A DNA stretch of 64,000 bases from Gymnorhina tibicen (lineage: Eukaryota > Chordata > Aves > Passeriformes > Artamidae), in NCBI GenBank assembly GCA_013399875.1, contig VXAZ01001116.1, forward strand, positions 1,409,696 to 1,473,695. The letters are read 5' to 3'. Position numbers and translations under genes: made by a program. The number at the start of each line of letters is the position of its first letter. Position 1 is the stretch's first letter. The notes under the pieces are model-generated. The model made no database searches. It was not told the DNA's origin and saw only the letters and a program-made list of their open reading frames with translations. This document shows, piece after piece, positions 13,094 to 26,340 of the stretch.

Positions 13094-16000
13094 TATTGCT
13101 GCCTGTAGGCAGAGGTAGAGCCCAGTGAGCTGAACTACGGAAAGATCTAGCATCGTAAGCAAACACAGCATCTCACTTTGCCCTGAGCCCTTCATCCTGC
13201 AGCTTAGCCCATATCTTCACGCACCTGCAGGAAAGGTTCAATCCTCTTACATTATTGGGATGGTCGATTTAAGAGTCACTGTTTTTAAAGTAGAATTGGA
13301 GATGAAAGAGAATGACAGAGTCTGTCTCAATAGGGATGAAAGACCCAGAGGTGTCAGAGGGCAACTATAGTCTGCGTGTGTAAATGCCCACATCTGAGCT
13401 GGCCTTTCTTTACAGTCAACAGAGAGAAACTGGCACAACCTCTGTGAAAACTCACTCCATTCTAATGAAGCTACCGGAAATAGTCCAGCTGAGTCACACC
13501 CTGTAAGAGCCCATTTCTCACTCTTCACAAGAAAGGGAGCTCAGGGTGATGGACTCATCTATAGATATTTGCACCACAGACTTCTAACATTAAGGCAGAT
13601 GAATCCTTTGATTCCTTCATAGCTGACTTCAGTTCCAGCACCTCCTGCCCCTATGCGTATTTCTTCCTGTCTTCAGAAGTATTATATGACTTATAAGACA
13701 AGCTTCTTTGGGAAAGAACAAACAAAATTGATCAAAAATGAACTATGCCCTCTTGATACAGCAAACAGACTTGGATGAAATGAGACAAGATAGAAACCTG
13801 TCAATATTTGAAGGCCTTGTAAATGATAATTCTGGCACAGTTGTGCTAATTTGCAGCCTGTCTGCTGCTGTAGAATCCAGAAGTGGCCCCTTCATGCTGT
13901 TATTAGCAGTCATTGATTTCTACCATGCTACAGACACGCAAATTTCTTTGCCAAAGAAATTGATCTTTGGAGGGGTGCAGGGTCCAGAAAACCTGTTGAC
14001 TGCCCTGAAAACTGAGGCCGCTCATGTAAGAGACAAGGCAGGTCCCAGTCTGTCCACAGTCTGTCCCAGTCACGGTGTTTGGAACTCTCCTAGCAGCTCC
14101 CTTTCCCTGGTGGTTTGAGCTGAATGAACACTCAGGCTGGTATTAATGATCTTGTAAAAGTGTTCGTGCTCCAAATATCCCAGCCAACAATTTCTCTTTA
14201 AAGAGGTAGGCAGTAACCCAATACAGCAGAATATCCTATCATACAAACACTCTCCTGTATTTAATTTTCTTCCACAGTTTGTTGGCTTTCTGCTTTGCCC
14301 AGAAGGACATTCATTTTGGTGGTTCTCCATCAGCCCTGAACTCTTTTATCTCTGGATGTTGGACTGCTGCTGAGACCAGTTTGACATGATGGGACTGAAT
14401 ACCGAAACAGGGCAAAATCTGTAGTGTGTGATCCAAGGTCTTTAGCTAACACCTTCACAGTTATTTTACTAAGAAGTGGTCTGTGCTCCTTGGTCCATTA
14501 CAGTGGTAAAGACAGCTTACAGGGCTTTGGGATCCCAGAAGAGGCATTAAAACAGATTCAATCAGCAATTTAAAGGCAGGCTTGGTAGTGGAAGGAAAAG
14601 CCTTGCTGACCATGGCTAACCACAAACATGAAAATTGTGTTCACAGTTTAGTGGTGGCACAAAGGTAGGACAGGAATAGATCATTTAGTGTAACACTTGG
14701 AAAGATCCAGAACCAAAAATTTTGGCCTGAAAAAAAAGGTCTAAGGTTAATGGAATCCTCACAAAAAAACCCCCACGCTTGTCAGTCAGTGGGATGCTGT
14801 TATGACAGTCTTAGGTTGCTCAAAATCACCAGCAAAGGTACTGGCAAAAGCAGGTGCTGTTCATCAAGGCCAAGGCATCTCTGAGATCACAGTGCAGCTC
14901 AGGAGTGGGAGTGGTGGTACCAGCACAGGCCTGAAGGACCATTCCCTCCTCCTGCATGGACGGTCGTGTGCTTTGGTGAGGGGGCCAAGCATGCCTCACC
15001 TGCTGGGGACAGTGGGGCTCAGGCTGCAGGCAAAGTCTTGATAGCACTTTGGGAGCAGTGAGCTACAAAGATTAATAAATCTAGCCTGTAAGGTTTATTT
15101 TACATTATCAGTTTTAATTTGGCCAGGGCTTGCATTATGCTCTTTCACTCTATCACCCCGTTCTTGGGGGAGAAGGCTCGCAGACGTACCTGATTTATCT
15201 TCCCTCCAGCACTTATTGCTTTGTGCTTACTGCCGCATCCTCTCCCGTGTCTTAGCTAAAGCCTAATGCATCCAACCTTCTTGGTCCCTTCACATAGCAG
15301 TCCCAAGATGCTGCTAATGAGAACAAATTATATTTTGGCATTAAAGCTTTTGAGATCCAAGGGGAGGCCTAAGGTACAAGAATCTAGAAGATATGTACTA
15401 TCAATTTGTGCAATGACATTAAAATGGGACTCTAATGACTGGAAGCTGATCCTGGATACATTTAAGGTAGCAGGACAACAAAGACTTTCAGCAGAGTAAT
15501 TTATCAGTGAAATAGGTAGACTGGGATGATGGAATACTCTGTGTAATTGAAGATGAGGTGTCCTCTTCTGGAGGGGCGAATTGCTTGAATTGGTCTTTAA
15601 ATCTATGTGGGAATTCTCCTTTACTGGCTTTTTTTTCCTCCCCAAGTTTGCATATTTTGGAAATTATTTCATGTAGTTGAAAAATCAGTTATCTCAGGGA
15701 AGTACTATGGTGTTGGCCATGCTGAAGGGAAGACCAGATAATTGATATCTCCCTCACAGACTTGTAGGGCTGGTTTTGAGTTTATGCTCTTGTCTGCGAC
15801 CACCCTACTGCTCTGTTTGCATTTTAACCTCTGAGTGTTGCAAATAAGTTCACTACTTCATGGCCTGGGTAAGTTAGAGCTGGTGTGTTGGATTTCAGCA
15901 ACAGCAAGGGCTGTTGTAGACAAAAATGGATCAGGCAGCTGCTGTTGAAGGTCCATCTTCATGCCCGGATGCTAAAAGACGTGTGACCCTGCTTCCCTGT

Positions 16001-19000
16001 GTGCTGCCAAACTTCGGCTGGTGCACACCCAGAAGCCACCCAACTCCTTGGGCAGAGAGGCAGATAAAAGCCTTGACTTGCAGAGGGTGTGCGCCTCATC
16101 CGCTCAGAGGATATGCGTTTGTTGACATCACCTGGAGAGCTTGACATGTTCGTGTTGGAGAAGCAGGGAAGTGGAGCAGTGGGATCTGGTAACACATTCT
16201 GCCACATCCCCCATGTGTGCTAGGGCAGTAGTATTGCCGTTTTCCAGACTGCAGAAAGGATCTGCTCCCAAACACTCTTCTGTTCTCTGTTTCTTGGCAG
16301 TGTCTCTGGTAGGGAAGGTGATTTGGAAGAGAAGTCACATGAACTTATAGCCAGTCCAGCTGATGGACATTTCTCATGTGGTCCAGTAAAGGACTCCTCT
16401 TTAAAACAAAGAATCTGCTCTGTGTGAGGCATCAGAAAACAGAACAGCAAATGCCTGCACTCACTGTCAGAGGGAGATTGACCAGCATTTGGAAAGCTCC
16501 GGTCCTGAGCCGAAACCAGTATCAGGTGTCAGGATTTCAGAACACCATGGCTGTACTTGGGAAGAGTGATAGAGCACTTTTCCTTTGTGTAAAGATTTTT
16601 AATCTGTCTTCTGAAAAATACAGGACACTTCAGCCTTCTCCTGCTGAGGTTGTCACAGGCATTGTTATGAGAATTTCTCTGACCTATGTTAAATGCAGGT
16701 CATTAAGTCTTTTTATTACAACAGTAATGTCTCTTACAGGAACTCCTGACAGACAGTTCTGTGGGTGGAAAGAAGACAAGAAAAAGCCCCCTGCTCCAGC
16801 TGGAGCTTTGGTAAACATCCTCCAGGAGCCACTGTTGGTAGAGTCATCATCGTCTCTGCAGCCAGGAGCTGGGAAGAGTTCCTCCTGCCACAGATACTGC
16901 TCTTCAAGGCAGCCAAGCACAGCAATGTATCCTTTCAGCGTCTAATATCACTGGTGAAGGAAAGATAATTCCTAAGTCCTTCTTAGTTGACAGTGAGATT
17001 AAACCTGGCCCAGCCCACGAGGCTTAGCAAATGAGCCAAGAACCAGCTGTCAATCTGAAATTTATGGTGACAGCCAAACCCAGCACAACAAAGTGCAGTG
17101 TCTCACCTGAAATCTTTCCACTCCTGGGTGACTCCTGACTTTGCAGATAGAGCTATGGGTCTTGCACCACCAGCAAGACACTGGAAATTCAACATGGTTT
17201 ATTACCATCTGCCTATTGTTGTCTATTATGGCATTTATAACAAAAGGAAGGCAAATTTTCCCCTGACAGTAAATCTACACCACAGAACAGAAGAAAAAAC
17301 TATGTTTTGACTTGTAATCTGAGCAAACCTGACAAGGAGGGAACAAAAAAGCAAAAGAACAAAAGGGCATTTTTAATAGCTTTTTTTTTATAAAAGAAAT
17401 AACAAAGCTGAAGTAAGGCAGCTGAAATGTTCGAAATGCTGCTGCTAGAGCAGTTTCCTCTCAGTATTTTTCCAAAGTCACCTTCTAAATAATTAATGCA
17501 ACTATTTCCTCTTTAACCATGTCAAAAACATTTGGCTGTTTGTTTTCAAGTATTAAGGATTTACAAGGAAAGAGGAGTTGTGTACCTGAAATTCATTCTC
17601 AAAACAGTTAAAAATAATCTAGCTCATTCTAGAGATTGAGGATTCCCTGTGAAACCAAATGAGCAAGGCAGTAAAGTACAACTGGCTCTGACGTATCCGC
17701 TGTATCTCATTTCCTTCTCCTCAGTATACAAGGACTTATACTTTTCAACATCTGTGCACCCCAGACTTGCTGTCCTGACATGCTTTTGATCCCCATTAAA
17801 ACTCCAAATCATACATGATAATATATGTGATTTTTCCCATATATGATGCAAAATGTAATACTGAATTTCTTCCTGTGGCATTCACTGGATGAAATTCACG
17901 GTTTTAGTATAGTAGAGAAGATGGGCATGAGATTTGAATGTGGTCTTTGAAGACGGCAAGCTGGTCCCTCTCCAGTGCTCAAGCTACCCAGTGCTTAGTG
18001 TATGGCCTATGACAAGGACTGCAAGAACCCAGGAGGCACCAGAGGTCCATGATCTCCAGGTGTGACATAACTAAACAGGTACACCCTGGAACCACTTGGC
18101 TTTGCCAGCTGCAGCCAAAGAGACATTCATCACTAAAGATTGCTCCAGAGAGCCGTGACATTATCTCAAACCATCCCCAGCCCAGGCCTCGTGCATATCA
18201 TCATGGTGTCAGAGCTGCATTTGGCAGGCTCAACTACCCTGTGAAGAGCTTCCAGAGGAGGCAATTCGGAGAATGTAGCCCATTGGGGTTTCTTATATTT
18301 GATTTACAGAGCAATCTCCATGTATTACTCTGTTCAGTGCTTCTCCCTGCCTCTTAGACGCTGTCAAGCAGATTTTCTCAAGTACACAGAAGAGAGTTTA
18401 GGAGCAGATCCCTTCCCCAGCCTGGAAAATGAGGGTGCTGCTACTATGGTACGTGCAGAGTACGTGGTCCTGTTGTACCAGACACCATTGCTCTGCCCTA
18501 AATCGGCCTCCTGCAGCAGGAGAACAAGGCATCACAAGTGTTGTGGCACAGATGGAACCTCAGCAGCTCTGGCTGCCATGCAGCCCACACAGGTGAGAAA
18601 CTGTGTGAGCAGCCATGGTGCCCAGAGAGATATCCATCTCCACAAGCATCAGTGACTGCTGGGATGACACTGAAACTATGAAATATCCCAGTTATTTCTT
18701 GGAATTCAATCCAGAGGCCACTCTTGGTGGGACTTCATCATTGTGCTGAAGCAAATACTCTCCTATCATACCTGCTCTGCTTTTTCTAAAGCAGCATGTT
18801 CCTATGTAGTCAGCAAGGAACACTGAGTTGAATGCACCAGGAGATTGCTTCTGAGAATATACATCAAGCCACTCCCTTCCTGGCACTCACCTCCACAGGC
18901 TCCATTTCCTCAAGATCATGTTTTCACAGAGGGCTTTGTGATGGAAAGGTCCCCTGGATGAAAGCCACTCCAACGTCCTGTTCAAGTTACATCAGATTTC

Positions 19001-21930
19001 TCAAGGTAATACCCAACTGAGGATGTTGCCAAGAGAGAGGCTGACTGTTCAAAGGAGATCTATTCTCCTCTATGCAAAACATGTAGGGTTTGAGTTGGCC
19101 TGGAGGTCCCTGGCTTGGATGGTTGTGGTCAGGGCAGTGCTGACCTAGAGCTTAGCTCTGAGTCATGCCAGCAACACTTGAACCGCCCTGCATTGCCAGC
19201 TCACTTCCCCACACAGCCTGTGAGCCTCTGAAACCATTCAGATTGTTTTGCCTGGTTGAAATATTTTTAACCCACCTGAACAGACCTAAAAAGTGAGATC
19301 CTGCCTCAGAAAAAGATTTTTTTTTTTTTACAGTGGATGAACTGATAAAGGAGAGAGGAATAAAGAGATGGAAGAGCTGTGAGCTAAAAATAGGACATGA
19401 CTATAAGCTGATGCACAAGAGGGACACAAGATGATGTACAAGAAGTGAAGGCAACATGAACAGCGAAGGAAGAGAACACCCAAAGGACAGTTTCTTTTAA
19501 TAACTATCCTTCTAGGAACGGAAGTCGTATGGAAAAGACAAACTTCTCTCATACAGAAAGCTCTTACAGCATCACCTGAGCTTTGTCCTTGTACTCCAAA
19601 TGGAAAGGGCTCTGCCTCCCATACCAGGGAGGAGGTGCCATGAAGGCACAGACCCAAATGGAAATGGCAGCAGTGCTTCCTCCAGTTCTTCACTGAGGGA
19701 AAAGTGGAAACTTCAAGGCACAGAGTAGCCAAGACATGTAAGGAATGTGGTCATTTTAAGTTACATATTTAGAGCCATGTCCCATGTCTGAGCCCTGCTC
19801 TGCCTTAGCATCCACTTGCTTTCAGTGGGGATTGTCCCATCACCTTTTTCTCCTGACAGGGAGGTAGCAGGAGGCAGGCAGTGAGTTACAGTGCTCCCCT
19901 TGCTGTTCCCAGCTCCTATGAAGAGGAGTGTGTGTGGCACAGGGGCCTCACTGCTACCCAGAGGAGGTAACTGCAAATCCAGGTTTAAGAGCAGAAGCTT
20001 CACAGCCTCTGTGGGTGAAAAATCAAAGAGAGCAGACTAAATAGATTACACTAATTAGGAGATGCAATATCCAGAGAAGAACAAGACAGTACTTTCTTTG
20101 GGGGACATTAGCTGTTGCCTGGGTGAAAAATAAAGTTTTCCCAGCTGATATGTCCTGGGTAATGTCCTTGCAGATAGGCTTTGGAATAAATTATGCAAAG
20201 TCATTGGTTAGGGTTTGTAGCTGATCAGTTAACCCACATCCTCTAAGACTTTTGCTATTGAAGTTAATGCATTAAAAGAATAAGTAAAAAATACATTTAG
20301 TAAATGAAAGGAAAACTAATGCTGTTTTCCCAGCACTTGGAAACACAGGACGCTGTCTTGCATTCAGCTAGGTGAGAGCTAAGTCTTGTCATGTAACCGT
20401 AGTTGCAGGAGGTTTTGTTCTGCACCCCTCTGGCCAGGAGGCTGCCAAGACTGCCTTCAAATTCATCTCTGTCCAATGTGATTCATGGTGTTACTGGTGC
20501 TGACCAGGATTCAGCCCCTCACTCACAAGCCTCTCAGTGCTGCAGTTGCTGACAGCTGTATCAGGACAGCAACTGCTGCTGCCAGTGACATCTGCCACCA
20601 CTCGTGCTTAAAAATGGAACAACAGCAGGATCTGAAAACAGGGCAGGGTTGAGTACTGGAGCTTTGGAATGAAACAGCACTATCAGGAATAGGGCAAAGA
20701 GCTTGCTGGTGCATCCAAGCCTATTTAACACTTCTGGGCAAGTGGCAATGCAGCGTGCTGCAAGCAGGTAAACACTGCTGAGATCTTTGGTTTGTGAGGT
20801 TTAGTCACATAGCTCTTGCCACAAATAAATGCTACACTCAGGAACAAATTAGTGAAGGAGGTCTCTTTTCTGGCTGAAATCCAAATTAGTTTTATGTTGC
20901 CATCTGAGCTCCTCCAAATATTACAAAACCAGTCTTGACCCTAGCAAGTCATCCCTGCGGGTGAAGAGTAGAAGGATGCTGCTGGCAGTCCCACTGCTGG
21001 GCAGTGAAAATGTTAAGCTCTCCTTTCCCCTCTCCTGCTGCCCAAACCGCTGGGCTGCAGGCCTGGTAGAGTCCCCAGACCCTTGGCCACACCAGCTGCC
21101 CCGGCAGTGCAAGGCTTCCTCCAGGCTTGCTCCTGGTGCCTGGGTGTGCCTCCCCACCACGGCACTGGAGACACATCCTCAGCCCAAGCCACCTGCCCCC
21201 AGCTGCATGGCCCTGATGCAAATTGATGCTTACAGAAACGATGTACCTTCCCCTTTGGTGTCTGTTTTTCCTTGTGCAGAATTTTCCCAATTAGGGATAG
21301 TTTTTTGTCTGTTTAGTACACCAGTCCCAGATTTATGTATTAAAATTTTCTTCAGCCTGTTTATTCCACATCCAAGGGTTTAATCAGCAATTGTGCTTAA
21401 GGGTGGCCTGTGTTTTTATTATCTACTTAATCAGATGAAAGAAGGATCTTTTGTATTTTTTTTAATTTATTCTTAATTAAGAAAATGCTGAGACTTGTTC
21501 CATAAGAGCAGTGCAGCCTTGTACCCTGGCAGGGGCAAGCAATGCTGCCAGGGGAAATATTTTGTACACAATCTTCCTTTCAGATCTGGTTATGAAGAAG
21601 CAGTGGCACTGACATGATCAATTTGATAAAAACTAACTGCTGACTTACTGAACCTCTGCCAACCTTGGACAGGTGAAAATGCACTTATTAGAACAGCTTA
21701 TCCCTGTTTATTTTTATAGCTGAATATATAAAGTTTAAATATATAAACTAACATATGCAATCAATACATAAACACTTCTTTTCTTTGAGGTTAGTGTTGA
21801 TTCCAGCAAAGCACAATTATGCTGAAAGATAGAAAAATATAATAAAATATACGATATTTTAGATCCCCTAGAACAGTTCTCTGCTCTTCCTAAGCCATCT
21901 GCTTCCCAGCCAGGTGTCTCCTGCCCTTGC
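13094..21930. other. Gene-free DNA
   Basis: Nearly 9 kb without a supported gene or repeat that I can name. It contains the 189-codon open frame at 16376-16945, which has no recognisable protein sequence or clear splice context. A T-run lies at about 19317-19330. Base composition is mixed, with GC-richer pieces near 14880-15030 and 21000-21210. Confidence 0.4.
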
Positions 21931-22536
21931 AGGAGTGTCTTAGGTTACAATGTAAGATGTAACCAAAAGTATATATTCTATCACCATCTGTTAAAATCAG
22001 GTGGGGCAATGTTCTTTGCCTCTGCCATGACACATCCCTGATAACTCCCTCCAGAGAGGTATTTTTTCTGTTAATGGGCTATCAAGCCTCACTGCATGGC
22101 TGATAAAATTACATCATCCCATTGTGAGATGCTCCCCCCAGAGGGAGGAACCAAGCATTCCTACCTGGATATAAGGAACCAAGCATTCCTACCTGGATAT
22201 AATCTGAGATTTTGAACACCACAAGCAGCCCTTACCTACTGGATTCCCAGAGGACAAGAGCTACACAGCCACCACTGGACCTTCCCTGGAGGAAGACCAG
22301 ACCCTTCTCCAGGATCACCGCTTCAACAGAACCACATCCATCACTTCAGGAGGACTGCAGCCACCACTTAATCAGACTGCTACCACCACCCTGCCTGACA
22401 GGGTGTCAGGCTGTATCCTGACTCTGTCAGTTTAAACCAGTGTTCCTGTATTATTGCCTCTATCTTAATTTTCCTATTAAATTGTAATTCTGACTTGGAA
22501 TCTCTCACTGGTTTGCTTTCAAACTAGTACAAGGAG
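21931..22536 (+). mobile_element. Solo LTR of a songbird-type endogenous retrovirus with 5-bp target duplication
   Basis: The LTR runs from TGTCTTAGGTTACAATGTAA at 21936 to CA at 22531 (596 bp). It is flanked on both sides by AGGAG (21931-21935 and 22532-22536), a 5-bp target-site duplication. It includes the stretches ccccccagagggaggaacca and ctgcctgacagggtgtcagg, which I associate with passerine LTRs, and an ATTAAA near its 3' end. No retroviral genes are adjacent. A 28-bp tandem duplication inside is listed separately. Confidence 0.85.
22147..22202 (+). repeat. 28-bp tandem duplication inside the LTR promoter region
   Basis: Two perfect copies (22147-22174 and 22175-22202) of a unit that starts ggaaccaagc and ends ctggatataa. 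Each copy carries the TATA-like gatataa, so the LTR has two possible TATA boxes 28 bp apart. Confidence 0.9.
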
Positions 22537-25500
22537 AACACATACCTGGCTGGAAACCAGGCTGCAGGAGAAGGACCCAATGGTACAGCAGCTTCCCTGC
22601 TACAGGTTTTAGGTCAGTGACAACTCATCAGTTTTATCCTATTAATATTCTCACAGCTTTGCTGTTACTTTTGGGAACAAGTGCTGTGCTCAATTCCTTT
22701 CCTTGCCACTGCAAAGAATTTGACACTGATATTTCCATGGGATCTCCTTCAGGGAGCTCCTTGTGGCCACTTGCTCTTCCACAGGCTGGGGTTGCTGGGC
22801 GATGGCATCTCCAGTGTTGTCCAGTGGTGTCACCAGTGCTGTTGTGCCCAGTGGTGACAGTGGTGGCAGGGCTGCACACCCCTTCTGTGCTGTGCTTGTT
22901 CCTCTACCCATTTCCCACATCCCTGCCATGGTGCCCACTGCCACCACTCTCTGACCACACAGCCCCGGCCACCAGCCCAGCACTGCTCCGGCAGCCGATC
23001 CACTGGCTGTGGGCTGCCTTCCAATCTGGGAAAAATGTGACAGGAGTAATTGGGTGCCTTTGGCAGAGTGACTGTATTTGCAAATCCCCTTGTCCTCTCA
23101 CGTGCACACAGGTGCCAGCACCTCTGCTTTGTCCTTCTTTCACTAGAGTCCATGACAATAGATGAAACCCTCCAAGACAACCTTTTCTTGCATCACAACC
23201 AACACTTGACTTGAAAGAGATTTTCATCAGCTTCACAGAACACTATCATGGCATTACTTCAAGTGCCTAGTGCTTGAATATAAACCTGGAGACCTCTTTG
23301 GAGAGGCTCATTGCAGACCAGGGCACCCTGTGCAATCACTCCTGGATCCTCCAGTGATAATTGGTCATCAGTCAAGATGCCAGCTCTGCAGAGAGCTGCA
23401 TCCTAGGACAGCCTGTACAAGGACAGACTTCCAGCAGAGAACCCAAGGAAGGAGGCTCATCACAAGACAGGTCCTCATGGTTATCTTTAGTATATGATTT
23501 CTTAATTGAAAGCACCTGTTTGGCAAATGCCTTCATTTTATGTTGCGTTTGTTGGTTTTTTTCCTCAGTTCCTTGTGAGGGCAAATGCCAGCCTGGTGAT
23601 TTCTGACAGCAGGTAAGATCTACCTTGTTGAATTTTACCCATTTCATATCTTTGATCCTTGTGAAATTTGCCTCCCACTCCTTGATGCAACAGGACAGGG
23701 GGTTATTCTTGCTTTTCCTGTCAACTCCTACCAGCAGCTCGGAAAATGGTGAGTTCCTTGGAAGAAAAGTGCTTCCAAAGACCATCAAAGCTGTGATTCG
23801 GCCCACGTTTTGCTCAGGTGTTGCTTAGGTTTAACTGAAGATTTGTCAGCAGCTACACAGGTGTAAATGGGAAATAGCTTCATGCCTGACTCATGCAATG
23901 CTCCACCACATATCCCACCTGGCAAGAGCTCCCGTTCAGCTGCTGCAGTATGGATTTCTTGCTCTCAGGAAGGGGCTGAGAGGTCAGAAAACCCTCTCAG
24001 GAGTGGGTTTAAAACAAAAATCTGTGAGGTCACAGCTTATGCCCATCTTATCTCCCAGGCTGCCTGCACCCACTGCCACAGCAAGACCTGCCCTGTCTCC
24101 CTGGCTAGGGGGGCTCTCCTGCCACCTGGACCACAGGTCTTCAGACATCAACTCTTCTGCCTCTTCTAGGTGGAGATATTGGAAGAAACAAATGTGTTCA
24201 CAAAAATAGTGCCTCCTTTTGTGGCTTTGAACAGCCATGTGTCACTCACACTCCTGCTGAGTCTGACTTTAGGTACAGCTGGCTGCTCTGGGTGAAAAGG
24301 GCTATTACTTCTTCTCAGAACAGATTGTCCAGATGATGGACGTACACAATGATTCAATCTTTTAAAAAGCCCTAAACCCCAGGAGAAGGGCTATTGAACC
24401 AACCCTCAGGGCCAGGACAGAGGCTGTACAAGGCACCAGATGGCAGTCCTGGAGGAGGTCACTGCCACTCCCACTCCCCTCATCCAGGGCCCACCAAGCC
24501 CCCACTGGGGCTTGCTCCCTCAGGTACCTGCATGTGGGGCTCAGGTGATGTGGCCATGATGAAACAGGGTGGCTGTCACTGCAGCGTTCTCACACTCCAG
24601 CCCTGCCCGCAGCAGAAGGTGCCAGACAAACCATGAGGGTGGAGGGATGGAAAGCATGGCAGTAGGAAGAAAGGGAGCAGAGGGAGTCGCTCCTGCTCTG
24701 AGTCTCTGCTAAAGCTTGGATTTGAGGTTAAACACAGCACACAAACTTAAAACAAACAAGTGGGAGAGTTTTCAAACCATGCAGGGACTTTTCACTCCTT
24801 CTCAACTCTTGTGACATCTGCCTGGGCACAGGCACAAGCCAGCAGGGAAGGCAAAGCAGTGCATGGCCAAACCCCTGCATTCCAACTTCTAATGAAATTC
24901 ATGCAAATTTTAGAAAGTGATCGAGATGTCTGGAGCTTCCTCCACCTGTCACTGGCTTATTTCTAACAGATGCCATAATGAGGCACCTGGAGGACAGGAT
25001 CATTTAGTTTTCTTTACAGTAATCACAATTTAGATGGTCCGTAATATAATAAGAGTGAGAAGGGAACGGCAACCGGAAGAGCTCACTGGCTTCTCAGGCC
25101 TGATGAGCTGCAGCACAGTGGGCCCTGTCCTCCCCGTCAGCAATACAGCTTTGCTGCCCTATCTTGCAATAAAATCTGCCTGCTGCTGTTCTTGGGGGTT
25201 AAGCATGCTGGCCCAAGGCACAACAGCCCAGCAGCTGGGTGCCCTGGCTGCCCTGCTGCACCTCTTATAGCACACAGCAAAACCCAGCAGCTTCTGGAGA
25301 GAAAAGCACATATTTCAGCTCCTACCAACTCAGCTGGGCCTTTGGTCACCCAAAAATGTGCCCAGTGCAGCCAGAGCACCCCGCAGTGCTGGAGCTGGAG
25401 CACAGAGGCACATTTGCCCTTGGGGAGTCCCAGATGGAATGGCAGAGCACTGCCTTTGGCTCGGAAACCGTACCCAGAGACCATCCACAGAGCTTGGTGT

Positions 25501-25949
25501 ACCTGCTTATGTATTTTAAACACAGAGTTGCCTCAGCTGTTTCTGCAAAACAAAGCCCCGGCTGTCCTGGTCTGGCCAATGAGCACTCCTTGGGCTCCCT
25601 TTGCATCCAGGCAGGGCTGGTGCTCATCAGCTGGGCAGGAACTGCAGCAGCATGTGTCTAATATGCAGCGCAGACCTCAGCCAAGCTGCACCCTCACCGA
25701 CTCCTATTCCGAAGAGCAAAAAGTCCCTTTTACTGATAAAAAGCCTCCCTGGTGCCGGTAGGTATTTTCCCCCTTGCTTCCCAAAGCCCTCTGGATTCAC
25801 TGATGCCCCTGCTGCTCCAGGATGGCCTTACAGGGAATTTTCCATGAGAAAACTCATGGAAACAAAGATTCTAAATGGTTGGATTGTACCTTATTTGCCG
25901 TGATGCTCCTGGGAGTATTCTCAGGGCACTGTCCTGCCCTCCCTGAAGC
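22537..25949. other. Gene-free, fairly GC-rich DNA
   Basis: No gene is supported. About 22750-23000 is rich in cagtggtg/ccagtgctg-type words and 24390-24640 is GC-rich. The 189-codon open frame at 25192-25761 overlaps others on both strands and has low-quality composition. Confidence 0.4.
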
Positions 25950-26340
25950 AGAGCCGGGACTGCGCGCACTGCCCGGGGCCCCGGCTGCAGAGCCCCGCGG
26001 GCGTGGCAGGGAAACGCTGCTCCTAAGCTGCCATCCAACTTCTGGGACACGCCGGCTGTGCCGGATGCAGCGCTGTGCTGGCAGGTGTCCCAGCTCCTTT
26101 AGCACCTCGGGATCTATCCCTGCCTGAGCAGCATCTGCCTCTGCAAGCGCACTGCGGGGAGGCCACGGGCAAAGTGACTCCCGCCGCGTGCTCTGGGACT
26201 TCTGTGGCACCAAGAACTCAACATTCATTTCGTGTGGTCCCTTTCCATCGATCCCAGACCGCTGGCGTGAGGGGCCGCCTGCGGGGGTCTCCGCCTGGCC
26301 TGGGGTGAGGGTAAATGCCCACACGGAGCTGGGGGAAGGA
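25950..26340. promoter_or_regulatory. Small CpG island
   Basis: By hand count there are roughly 28-29 CpG dinucleotides in about 390 bases, with GC content around 60-65 percent. The observed/expected ratio is about 0.7, against very few CpGs in the flanks. It begins gagccgggactgcgcgcact. No known promoter gene lies here. It could be an orphan island, a promoter for a noncoding RNA, or a remnant. Confidence 0.55.

Noticed and set aside
16376..16945. 189-codon plus-strand open frame
   Set aside because: It has the length of a real exon, but the sequence is not recognisable, overlaps open frames on the other strand and has no start, splice or poly(A) context. In a 64-kb mixed-GC region such a frame is expected by chance.
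25192..25761. 189-codon plus-strand open frame beside the CpG island
   Set aside because: Low-complexity composition rich in Trp, Cys, Pro and Ser, typical of GC-rich noncoding DNA. Open frames on all sides and no supporting splice sites.
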